From the IMG/VR virus record IMGVR_UViG_3300042922_000370, positions 1-38,600 of that record: a stretch of DNA of 38,600 nt; one strand, given 5' to 3'. This document shows positions 23,600-29,210 of the stretch, piece after piece; the first letter of the stretch is position 1, and every line of letters begins with the position of its first letter. This DNA is from a virus. A program made the translations under genes and the position numbers. Below the pieces are notes generated by a model. That model was not told where the DNA came from. It did not search any database and was given only the letters and a program-made list of their open reading frames with translations.

Positions 23600-24025
23600 T
23601 TGACTAGGGGCGAAAAGATACAAAGCATACTAGACAAAAACAAGCAAAGTAACATTGGAATAAAAAGCGTAGCAGAGTTATCTGAGGCAATGCAGAAAAC
23701 CAAAAGCTATATATATCAGATAATAAGGAATGAAGCTGACCCTTCTATTGATACATTGAGGGATATTGCTAGATTGCTTGGAGTATCGGTTGGGTATTTA
23801 GAAGAAGATATAGAAATAAACGAAGATGTTATTTATTACAATGACGAGAATATATTAAAGCATTTATCTCCAGAACTGAGAGAATGGGTCTTGAAAGAAG
23901 AAAGTGTTCCTTTTTTAACAGTCGGCATGATAATGGATGAATCAGACTTGAGCAAATTGTCTACGATTAAAATGGGTGTGCTTGTAGATTGGCTGCAAAA
24001 TGAGATTGCTAAAAGAAAGAAATAG
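23600..24025 (+). CDS. Immunity repressor, XRE family, no S24 domain
   Basis: 141 aa from TTG 23600, chosen because a GGGGGGG run ends nine bases upstream; an in-frame TTG at 23582 would start before that run. The HTH is SVAELSEAMQKTKSYIYQIIRNEADPSIDTLRDIARLLGVSVGYL. The C-terminal 75 residues are acidic and helical and lack the Ser/Lys self-cleaving peptidase S24 domain of lambda-type repressors, so SOS induction would need another protein. It is divergent from the Cro-like gene with operator-like repeats between. Confidence 0.82.
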   Translation: MTRGEKIQSILDKNKQSNIGIKSVAELSEAMQKTKSYIYQIIRNEADPSIDTLRDIARLLGVSVGYLEEDIEINEDVIYYNDENILKHLSPELREWVLKEESVPFLTVGMIMDESDLSKLSTIKMGVLVDWLQNEIAKRKK

Positions 24026-24045
24026 TCTAATTATATATTGGTCGA

Positions 24046-24060
24046 ATAATGTCGCATTAT
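24046..24060. promoter_or_regulatory. 15-bp palindrome downstream of repressor
   Basis: ATAATG-TCG-CATTAT, a perfect 6-bp inverted repeat 20 bases after the repressor stop. No U-tract follows, so a binding site is more likely than a terminator. Confidence 0.35.
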
Positions 24061-24089
24061 ATATAACGATATACATTTATTTATAGAAA

Positions 24090-24099
24090 GAACAAGTGT
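24090..24099. promoter_or_regulatory. Half-conserved copy of the SOS-type box
   Basis: GAACAAGTGT equals ten bases of the reverse complement of the box at 24168 and lies 78 bases upstream of it. It lacks the final TC of the second half-site. Confidence 0.35.
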
Positions 24100-24167
24100 A
24101 AAATAAAACTATACTGAATTTTCAATATGTTCTTACGAATATATATGAAAAGCATATAATTTTATAC

Positions 24168-24179
24168 GAACACTTGTTC
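24168..24179. promoter_or_regulatory. LexA (SOS) box over the promoter of the 40-aa gene
   Basis: GAAC-ACTT-GTTC preceded by C matches the Firmicutes LexA/DinR box CGAAC-N4-GTTC with both half-sites intact. It overlaps the -35 region of the promoter with extended -10 TGTTACAAT (24197-24205). Confidence 0.65.
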
Positions 24180-24236
24180 TATTTTTATCTAAACTCTGTT
24201 ACAATATAACTACTACGTTATAAAGGGGATAAAATT

Positions 24237-24359
24237 ATGCAATGTAGAGAGGAATGTGATGAATGTCTGTTAAAGAAGGTTAAAACTATCACGATAGGCG
24301 GTAAAAAAGAAGCTGTAGAATGTCCGGGAAAGAAACCTAATACATACGAACAAACTTAA
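24237..24359 (+). CDS. 40-aa Cys-containing protein behind an SOS box (candidate antirepressor)
   Basis: 40 aa, with AAAGGGGAT before the ATG. CREECDEC at residues 3-10 and a later ECPGKK give four Cys, suggesting a small metal site. It is downstream of and in line with the repressor, with its own promoter carrying a LexA-type box, and ends at a terminator. Small LexA-controlled antirepressors serve phages whose repressor cannot self-cleave; this gene fits that slot, but the role is inference and no homologue is recognised. Confidence 0.6.
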   Translation: MQCREECDECLLKKVKTITIGGKKEAVECPGKKPNTYEQT

Positions 24360-24364
24360 TCCAA

Positions 24365-24397
24365 TAAAAAAGGCGAGGAATTAACCTCGCTATTTTT
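24365..24397. terminator. Bidirectional terminator between convergent genes
   Basis: GCGAGG (24373-24378) and CCTCGC (24385-24390) form a 6-bp stem with A-rich and T-rich flanks on both sides. It ends the plus-strand 40-aa gene and the minus-strand peptide operon. Confidence 0.85.
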
Positions 24398-24581
24398 ATG
24401 CCTTTATTATTCCTGGTCCTTTTGGATCTGTGTCATCCCAAGCAACTGTGATTGATGCGCCTTTTGGATCTGTATCGTCCCAACCTATTCTTTTGCCCTT
24501 TGGGTCTGTATCGTCCCAAGCTGCCACACCGATTGTTATTAATGATATAACTATTATCAGTACTACTATTATCTTCTTCAT
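24396..24581 (-). CDS. Exported peptide precursor with three WDDTDPKG copies (candidate pheromone)
   Basis: 61 aa. The ATG at 24581 follows AAAGGTGGTGA. Residues 1-21 are a Sec-type signal: KK, then the hydrophobic IIVVLIIVISLITIGV and small Ala residues. The rest is three copies of WDDTDPKG, each preceded by A or G and separated by KRIG and ASITVA, with a PGIIKA tail. The three 24-base DNA copies differ at five codons and every difference is synonymous, so the peptide itself is under selection. It is the last gene of an operon with a TPR-like protein, the arrangement of Phr/AimP pheromone precursors beside Rap/AimR receptors. Those families usually encode one mature peptide; three tandem copies are unusual. 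A secreted metal-binding or structural peptide is the alternative. Confidence 0.75.
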   Translation of the reverse strand: MKKIIVVLIIVISLITIGVAAWDDTDPKGKRIGWDDTDPKGASITVAWDDTDPKGPGIIKA

Positions 24582-24638
24582 CTTTTGTCACCACCTTTCG
24601 CAAAGGGGTTTATATAAATTTTGCTTTGCACGTATGTA

Positions 24639-25154
24639 TTATGATAAATGTCTTAACTCTTTCATTTGCATTGTTGCAATGCGTTCTTCGTCAGTTGTAT
24701 CTTCAGGAGCTTCTTTGTAAAGCATCAAGGCTTCTTTGAAATATTTAATCTCTTTTGTTGCTCTGCCTTTTAAAACTAGCAAATCTGCTACAGATACAGT
24801 TCTGTCAATACTTTTCCAAAATCCGATAGATTGTTCTATTAAAGGTAGAACTCTTTGTTCTTCGCCAGTATTAATCGCTAGTCTAATTTGATTTTGAAAA
24901 TTTCTGTATCTATTTATATCATCTATTATAAATTTTCCGCCATACTCTAATGCTTTTTTACATTCGGCTGCATTGCTTAATCTAAAATAGCAATTAAATA
25001 TATGTCTATAGAGTTCTTCCAATATAGGGTGCATATCTGTATCGTTTTCATCGATGCTATTTATAATTCCACTGCATATTTCTAAAGTTTCGTCGTACAT
25101 TCTTTGCTTGTATAACTCTTCAATTTTTTTTATATCTCTCGTAAGATCATACAA
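24639..25154 (-). CDS. Helical-repeat (TPR-like) protein, candidate peptide receptor
   Basis: 171 aa from TTG 25154, which lies nine bases after AAGGAGG; the frame is open further upstream, inside the preceding gene, but lacks a site. The protein is all helical with paired helices of TPR type, for example LYKQRMYDETLEICSGII, LYRHIFNCYFRLSNAAECKKALEYGG and LVLKGRATKEIKYFKEALMLYKEA. It lacks the N-terminal HTH of RRNPP regulators, but the separate XRE protein at 25870 and the MazF-like protein upstream could supply an output. The start overlaps the stop of the MazF-like gene, indicating translational coupling; the candidate peptide gene is 57 bases downstream. Confidence 0.65.
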   Translation of the reverse strand: MYDLTRDIKKIEELYKQRMYDETLEICSGIINSIDENDTDMHPILEELYRHIFNCYFRLSNAAECKKALEYGGKFIIDDINRYRNFQNQIRLAINTGEEQRVLPLIEQSIGFWKSIDRTVSVADLLVLKGRATKEIKYFKEALMLYKEAPEDTTDEERIATMQMKELRHLS

Positions 25155-25713
25155 TATTCTCAACCTCCTTGAACAATAGGTACTTATCAAGAAACACTCT
25201 GTAGTCGTAATTGTATTCTTCACAGTATTCGATTAAGTCCTTAAGTCGTTCTTCTCTTTGCTCTTTAAGTTGTGGCGATTTATAAAGTAACATATCTTTA
25301 TCGAGTATATTAATATGGTCTATTAATAATCGTATGTATTTATTATTGCGTGGTTCGAACATGCCTAAAGCTACACTCATTGCTCTGTTTGCTTCTTGCA
25401 TCTTGAAACTATCGATATGGGTACAATAAAACATTAACCTTTGTCTATCAATTCTTATTATCTGTTCTGCCATAAACACAGTATCCTGCTTTAACCCATA
25501 TTCTGTTGTAATAACAAAGTGAGTATCTTGTAATCTCTCTTTATCTTCTTTGTTTTCTAGCTTGGTACCTAATAGTCCTATAACCAACTCTGAATTATCG
25601 TGGCAAATTTGCGTACTGGTTACTAAAAATACTCTATCTCCTTGTTGCTCACAGCCAATTCCATCTGGTGTATTTAGATACCAAACATCCGCCCTTCTTA
25701 CTCTTTTTCGCAT
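25147..25713 (-). CDS. MazF/PemK-fold protein with C-terminal extension
   Basis: 188 aa from ATG 25713, nine bases after GGGGGTG and downstream of a TTGACA-16-TATATT promoter; the ATG at 25737 overlaps the promoter -10. Residues 5-110 match the MazF/PemK barrel: RRADVWYLNTPDGIGCEQQGDRVFLVTS, then LVIGLLGTK, and GLKQDTVFMAEQIIRIDRQRL, where family members have GLPKDSVVLLDQIRTIDKSRL. The family Arg in GDR is kept, but the following Pro is Val. A 75-residue helical extension follows, absent from usual MazF. No MazE-like antitoxin is adjacent; its partner is the coupled helical-repeat protein. RNA cleavage activity is plausible but unproven. Confidence 0.72.
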   Translation of the reverse strand: MRKRVRRADVWYLNTPDGIGCEQQGDRVFLVTSTQICHDNSELVIGLLGTKLENKEDKERLQDTHFVITTEYGLKQDTVFMAEQIIRIDRQRLMFYCTHIDSFKMQEANRAMSVALGMFEPRNNKYIRLLIDHINILDKDMLLYKSPQLKEQREERLKDLIEYCEEYNYDYRVFLDKYLLFKEVENIV

Positions 25714-25737
25714 TTTCTTGAACACCCCCAAAACCAT

Positions 25738-25765
25738 AATATACCATTATAATACCCATTGTCAA
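25738..25765 (-). promoter_or_regulatory. Promoter of the MazF-TPR-peptide operon
   Basis: On the minus strand TTGACA (25765-25760), a 16-base spacer and TATATT (25743-25738). The leader before the ATG at 25713 is only about 18 bases. It is divergent from the XRE gene at 25870. Confidence 0.75.
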
Positions 25766-25869
25766 CACTAATTATTACAAAAACTATTTATTGTATAAGC
25801 TAATTATTTTTAATACTATATAGCATAAAACGTACTTATTGTGTATACTACTATTAGTGGGGTGGTAGA

Positions 25870-26073
25870 ATGGTTGTAGTTACACTTACAGAATTATTGC
25901 AAAGTAAAGGAAAATCAAGATATTGGCTAGAAAAGGAAACTGGAATCTCACAATCTACGATAAGCAAATTGTCGAACAATAAGACTTCTAGTATAGATTT
26001 TAGCGTAATTTCCAAGATATGTATAGCGTTGGATTGTGAAGTGAGTGATTTTATAAAGATTAAGGTTGATTGA
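25870..26073 (+). CDS. Small XRE-family regulator
   Basis: 67 aa, almost entirely one HTH domain (LLQSKGKSRYWLEKETGISQSTISKLSNNKTSSIDFSVISKICIALDCEVSDFI), the type found in short Firmicutes plasmid and phage regulators. The ATG follows GGGGTGGTAGA. It is divergent from the MazF-TPR-peptide operon and precedes the plasmid replication region, so either could be its target. The 130-base gap holds the repeats TTATTGTATA and TTATTGTGTATA as possible sites. Confidence 0.75.
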   Translation: MVVVTLTELLQSKGKSRYWLEKETGISQSTISKLSNNKTSSIDFSVISKICIALDCEVSDFIKIKVD

Positions 26074-26081
26074 AATAAAAC

Positions 26082-26110
26082 TTGTCCATTGAGGAAGATT
26101 AATGTAAAAT
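26082..26110 (+). promoter_or_regulatory. Likely promoter of the rep leader
   Basis: TTGTCC (26082-26087), 17-base spacer, TAAAAT (26105-26110). Transcription would start near 26117, upstream of the attenuator leader of the replication initiator. Confidence 0.5.
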
Positions 26111-26125
26111 AAAGATAACAAAAAG

Positions 26126-26195
26126 CGAAAAACTCATTCCTTCTGCGACCAAACTTTAGGAATGAGCTTCTATGAGGTTTTTAATATTCTTTTAC
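26126..26195 (-). ncRNA. Counter-transcribed antisense RNA controlling rep
   Basis: A minus-strand RNA of about 70 bases is predicted from the promoter at 26201-26228. It ends in a perfect 9-bp terminator stem, CTCATTCCT/AGGAATGAG (arms 26158-26166 and 26133-26141), followed by TTTTT. The 16-base loop carries TTGG, a YUNR-type turn typical of fast-pairing antisense RNAs. It is complementary to the rep leader, including the segment at 26172-26184 that can pair with the terminator arm ahead of rep. This is the arrangement of copy-control RNAs in pIP501/pT181-like plasmids. Confidence 0.72.
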
Positions 26196-26200
26196 TTATT

Positions 26201-26228
26201 ATTATACCATTTGCTTGAATTTATGCAA
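26201..26228 (-). promoter_or_regulatory. Antisense RNA promoter
   Basis: On the minus strand TTGCAT (26228-26223), a 16-base spacer and a perfect TATAAT (26206-26201). Start near 26194. Confidence 0.68.
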
Positions 26229-26257
26229 GCTTTTTATATAATATTTAGTATAGAAGA

Positions 26258-26299
26258 TTAAACCTCCTTTCGCTTAAGATGAAAGAGAGGTTTTTTTAA
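26258..26299 (+). terminator. Attenuator terminator overlapping the rep ribosome binding site
   Basis: AAACCTC-CTTTC and GAAAG-A-GAGGTTT form a 12-bp stem with one bulged A and a 9-base loop (26260-26294), followed by a T7 tract. The 3' arm contains the rep ribosome site GAGAGG and the TTG start is three bases past the T-run. The 5' arm can pair instead with ATGAGGTTTTTAA at 26172-26184, giving an alternative antiterminator form. Confidence 0.75.
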
Positions 26300-26944
26300 T
26301 TGGGAAAAGAAGATAAAAGTATTGTTAGGGTAGTTAAAAATAAAGATAATCCATATGTAATTATGAATAAAGAATTTTTATCTGATGATAGATTGAGTTG
26401 GAAAGCTAAAGGAATATTATCATATCTATTAAGCAAGCCTGATGATTGGACTGTTATAGTAGAACATTTAATAAAACAGTCTAAAGATGGTAGAGATAGT
26501 GTTTATGCAGGCTTGAAAGAACTTAAAGAATATTGCTACATGGAAAAATATCCGGTGAAAGACGATAAGGGCAAAATACTGTATTGGGAAAGTAAGGTTT
26601 ATGAAACTCCATTTACGGAAAAGCCGGATATGGATAAAAAACCACTTACGGAATTTCCCGATAAGGAAAAGCCATATGAGGAAAATCCGATACTACTAAT
26701 AAATGATATTAATAATAATGAGTGTAATAATAAATCTGATCTGATGGAGTTTGACACGATAGATGATTTACTCAGACATTATTCAGATAAAATGAAGTTG
26801 CCAGAGGATAGAGTTTTATCGGTTTACGATAGGGTAATAGACCAATACAGAGCAGGAAATATCAAATCATTCAAGAACTACTTTGAAAAAGCCTTAGTAA
26901 AAGAAAAAGAAGATTACGAAATTAATAAATTTATTGATGTTTAA
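26300..26944 (+). CDS. Plasmid-type replication initiator (HTH/RepA-N-like)
   Basis: 214 aa from TTG 26300. Residues 15-90 (YVIMNKEFLSDDRLSWKAKGILSYLLSKPDDWTVIVEHLIKQSKDGRDSVYAGLKELKEYCYM) are the winged-helix initiator domain seen in Firmicutes plasmid and phage replication proteins. A Pro/Lys/Glu linker with repeated EKP/ENP units follows, then a DnaD-like helical C-terminus (DDLLRHYSDKMKLPEDRVLSVYDRVIDQYRAGNIKSFKNYF). It lies directly upstream of parA and is controlled by the attenuator and antisense RNA. It would maintain the prophage as a plasmid. Confidence 0.78.
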   Translation: MGKEDKSIVRVVKNKDNPYVIMNKEFLSDDRLSWKAKGILSYLLSKPDDWTVIVEHLIKQSKDGRDSVYAGLKELKEYCYMEKYPVKDDKGKILYWESKVYETPFTEKPDMDKKPLTEFPDKEKPYEENPILLINDINNNECNNKSDLMEFDTIDDLLRHYSDKMKLPEDRVLSVYDRVIDQYRAGNIKSFKNYFEKALVKEKEDYEINKFIDV

Positions 26945-27001
26945 ATCAGTTATAAGCCATTTTACATATTCAACATATTAGTTTATGACTATACATAAAA
27001 A

Positions 27002-27023
27002 CTATGCTCTAATCAAAGCATAG
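27002..27023. other. 7-bp inverted repeat ahead of parA
   Basis: CTATGCT (27002-27008) and AGCATAG (27017-27023) form a perfect stem with an 8-base loop, 21 bases before the parA ATG. It may be a weak terminator for rep or an autoregulatory site; ACATATT repeats at about 26963-26978 lie just upstream. Confidence 0.4.
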
Positions 27024-27044
27024 AAATTTTAAGGGGGTATTTCA

Positions 27045-27782
27045 ATGGCAAAGGTAATATCAATAATCAATCAAAAGGGTGGTATAGGCAAAAGCACTAC
27101 AACATTAAACTTAGGTTGGGCATTAATCAACAAAGGTAAAAAAGTATTGCTAATAGACTTCGATGCACAGAGCAGTTTAACAATCAGCATGAAGTTTGAA
27201 CCGCATCTGATGAAAACTACAATATACAATGTGCTGAATGGATTCGACATAAGGGAAGATATAATCACTGATAATGAAAACTTCTTCTTTGTACCGAGCA
27301 ATATTAATTTAGCAGCTGCGGAGTTGGAGTTGAAAGGCAAACACGATACTCTTAAAAACTGTTTAAAGCCAGTTATAGACTTCTTCGACTATATCCTTAT
27401 AGATTGCCCTCCATCACTAGGAAATCTCTCCATAAATGCTTTGGTGGCTTCTGATGGGGTAGTGGTGCCGATGCAAACTCAATTTCTATGTTGGGAAGGT
27501 TTCGGCTTGTTGCAGAATACAATCGAGGAATGTAGGGCTTATAATCCTAAGTTAAAGATACTAGGTTTGTTGCCGACAATGTTCAAGAAGAATAATCATA
27601 ATAAGCAAGTGTTAGAAATCATACAAGGTACTGGATTAGCTTTTAATGTGGTTATACCAGATAGAGTTGCTTTCCAAGATTCAACTGTTGAAGGTCTGCC
27701 AGTGTGTGATATAGATAAAGAGTTAGGCGAATTATACGAAAGATTAGCGCAGGAGGTAATAGATCGTGGCGAGCAAGGTTAA
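27045..27782 (+). CDS. parA: ParA partition ATPase
   Basis: 245 aa. Deviant Walker A KGGIGKSTT (11-19), switch region VLLIDFDAQSS and Walker B YILIDCPPSLG are all present. ParA segregates low-copy plasmids with a centromere-binding partner, here the overlapping downstream gene. The ATG follows AAGGGGGTATTTCA. Absence of an N-terminal HTH makes it a short type Ib-like ParA. Together with rep it shows that the prophage is kept as a plasmid. Confidence 0.92.
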   Translation: MAKVISIINQKGGIGKSTTTLNLGWALINKGKKVLLIDFDAQSSLTISMKFEPHLMKTTIYNVLNGFDIREDIITDNENFFFVPSNINLAAAELELKGKHDTLKNCLKPVIDFFDYILIDCPPSLGNLSINALVASDGVVVPMQTQFLCWEGFGLLQNTIEECRAYNPKLKILGLLPTMFKKNNHNKQVLEIIQGTGLAFNVVIPDRVAFQDSTVEGLPVCDIDKELGELYERLAQEVIDRGEQG

Positions 27783-28149
27783 TATATCAGAGAGGATAAA
27801 GCCGGGGCAAGGAGTCGGCATTTTTTTTCAGAAAGATAGTGAACTTAATACTAAGCAAGATAATGAAAAGGGCAATGCACAGAATGATGAACAAGACAAT
27901 AACAAAGGTAGTGGAAAGAGTAGTAACAATGACAATAAACAAGGCACTACACAGCGCACTAACAATGTCACTAATAAGTACACTGTTGAAACCCCTGCTA
28001 AATCTGAATTGGTAGACGAAAGACTTGTAGCAAATGTTACAAGGTCACAGAAAAAATATATAAAAGAAACGGCTAAGAAGTTTGAAAATGAAAGTGCATT
28101 TGTTAGATATATGATAGATTATTTTAGGAAAAATATTGAAATAAAATAG
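27766..28149 (+). CDS. ParB/ParG-like centromere-binding protein with disordered linker
   Basis: 127 aa from GTG 27766 after GCAGGAGGTAATAG, overlapping parA by 17 bases. The N-terminus (NISERIKPGQGVGIFF) may contact ParA. Residues 25-80 are Asn/Gln/Asp/Lys low complexity. The C-terminal 45 residues (DERLVANVTRSQKKYIKETAKKFENESAFVRYMIDYFRKN) look like a ribbon-helix-helix DNA-binding domain. Position and layout fit a ParA partner. The centromere site is not identified. Confidence 0.65.
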   Translation: MASKVNISERIKPGQGVGIFFQKDSELNTKQDNEKGNAQNDEQDNNKGSGKSSNNDNKQGTTQRTNNVTNKYTVETPAKSELVDERLVANVTRSQKKYIKETAKKFENESAFVRYMIDYFRKNIEIK

Positions 28150-28178
28150 TTGACAATGCGTTGCATATGCGTTACAAT
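28150..28178 (+). promoter_or_regulatory. Consensus promoter for tRNA-like RNA and small-gene operon
   Basis: TTGACA (28150-28155), 17-base spacer, TACAAT (28173-28178). It matches the -35 and -10 arrangement of the early promoter. Start is expected at about 28184-28186, exactly where the tRNA-like segment begins. Confidence 0.82.
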
Positions 28179-28183
28179 TATAT

Positions 28184-28318
28184 TGTGGTGGTGGAATAGG
28201 TAGACACTAGTAGCAAAGCAGATGACGAGAGTTGGCAATGTAGGTTCGATTCCTACCTTAGTAATTTCTGCGGGGGAATGGCTAGCTCATAATGTAAGGT
28301 GCAAATCCTTACCCACAT
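28184..28318 (+). ncRNA. tRNA-like RNA element with two T-arms
   Basis: The RNA starts with TGTGG, which pairs with CCACA at 28313-28317. A class II tRNA-like D-arm follows: GTG (28191-28193), GAATAGGTAGA with the conserved A14 and G18G19 equivalents, then CAC. GTAGG-TTCGATT-CCTAC (28240-28256) is a perfect T-arm. A second segment GGGGGAATGGCTAGCTC is followed by GTAAGG-TGCAAAT-CCTTAC (28294-28312), a near-perfect T-arm. GCAGA and TCTGC can pair around the first T-arm. No canonical anticodon arm or CCA was found, so it is not an ordinary tRNA. It may be a leader of the downstream operon or a separate RNA. Confidence 0.55.
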
Positions 28319-28369
28319 AAAAAATAGGTAATTAATGCAGATAATAAGAAAAGTGTGAGGGGTAATTTT

Positions 28370-28525
28370 ATGGAATTTACATTCATTGAGTGTGTGGCAT
28401 TAGTAGAAAGTTTAAAGGCGATGATTAATGATTATAAAAATAGAGGGTTCTCTGACGATTATATAAAACCGTATGAAACAGCTTTGGAGAAGATAGACGA
28501 ACAATATGCTAAATTACTAAGGTAG
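28370..28525 (+). CDS. Hypothetical 51-aa protein
   Basis: 51 aa with GTGAGGGGTAATTTT before the ATG. Helical and acidic (CVALVESLKAMINDYKNRGFSDDYIKPYETALEKIDEQYAKLL). First gene after the tRNA-like RNA. Not recognised. Confidence 0.55.
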   Translation: MEFTFIECVALVESLKAMINDYKNRGFSDDYIKPYETALEKIDEQYAKLLR

Positions 28526-28564
28526 TTGTATTTCAAGAGAGTTACACATCGAGGAGTTGATACA

Positions 28565-28729
28565 TTGGTTAAAGTTAAAATAGATAATTTCCCTAGTATA
28601 AGGGTATCAGAAAAACTAAGGCTTGAAACAGAAAAGGCTTGCGAGGTTGAACAAGAGAACATTTCAGAATACATCCGTAAGTCTGTAGAGGATAGGAATA
28701 AAAAAGTATTAGGGAGGGGTAAGAAATAA
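28565..28729 (+). CDS. Small ribbon-helix-helix protein
   Basis: 54 aa from TTG 28565, eight bases after GAGGAG. A longer in-frame reading starts at 28526 but abuts the previous stop without a site. PSIRVSEKLRLETEKACEVEQENISEYIRKSVEDR is a clear Arc/CopG-type ribbon-helix-helix. It overlaps the next gene by one base (TAATG). A candidate repressor of nearby palindromic operators. Confidence 0.68.
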   Translation: MVKVKIDNFPSIRVSEKLRLETEKACEVEQENISEYIRKSVEDRNKKVLGRGKK

Positions 28730-28986
28730 TGGCAATATGTAAAACTTGCAATAATGAGATGCTAGAAGGTTGCTCGTGCGAAAAGTTAATGATAAAACAC
28801 GGTGGAAAAGAATATAATCCAATTAAATATGGTGAAGAAGAAAGCTTTAATAGAGGGAGTGAACCTTGCCATGATTGTGCAGTTAAAAAAGGCGGGTATC
28901 ACCACATAGGCTGTGATGCTGAAAGGTGTCCTATATGTGGCGGTCAAATAATAAGTTGTGGTTGCATAGACGAGGAAGAAGAATAA
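28729..28986 (+). CDS. Zinc-ribbon protein with ten Cys
   Basis: 85 aa. CKTCNNEMLEGCSC, CHDC, and CPICGGQIISCGC make two or three zinc-binding knuckles, with an acidic tail DEEEE. The small operon suggests an accessory early function. Not recognised further. Confidence 0.62.
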   Translation: MAICKTCNNEMLEGCSCEKLMIKHGGKEYNPIKYGEEESFNRGSEPCHDCAVKKGGYHHIGCDAERCPICGGQIISCGCIDEEEE

Positions 28987-29011
28987 AAAAGTATTAGGGA
29001 GGAAGTAGGGA

Positions 29012-29179
29012 ATGAGATTTAATGTTGGAATTGAAGGTAAAAGACATTGTTTTGTTGATGTAGATATTACACTTGAAGAATATAGAGTAAACACAGATAA
29101 GGTTGTAGAAGCTATAAAAGAAAAATATGGGTTTGTAGGCATAATTGGATATTGTCCAGCAGAAGAGCAGAGCTTGTAA
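29012..29179 (+). CDS. Hypothetical 55-aa protein
   Basis: 55 aa with GGGAGGAAGTAGGGA before the ATG. Alternating beta and helix pattern (RFNVGIEGKRHCFVDVDITLEEY...KVVEAIKEKYGFVGIIGYCPA). Not recognised. Confidence 0.55.
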   Translation: MRFNVGIEGKRHCFVDVDITLEEYRVNTDKVVEAIKEKYGFVGIIGYCPAEEQSL

Positions 29180-29210
29180 CCCCTAGTATTATATAAGGGA
29201 GGTAAAGGGA

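Noticed and set aside
23582-23600. Upstream TTG start for the immunity repressor
   Set aside because: The G-run that serves as ribosome site lies after this codon, so TTG at 23600 is preferred.
28184-28318. Ordinary tRNA gene(s), e.g. tRNA-Leu or tRNA-Met
   Set aside because: D-arm and T-arm signatures are present, but no 5-bp anticodon stem with a 7-base loop or full 7-bp acceptor could be formed and no CCA follows.
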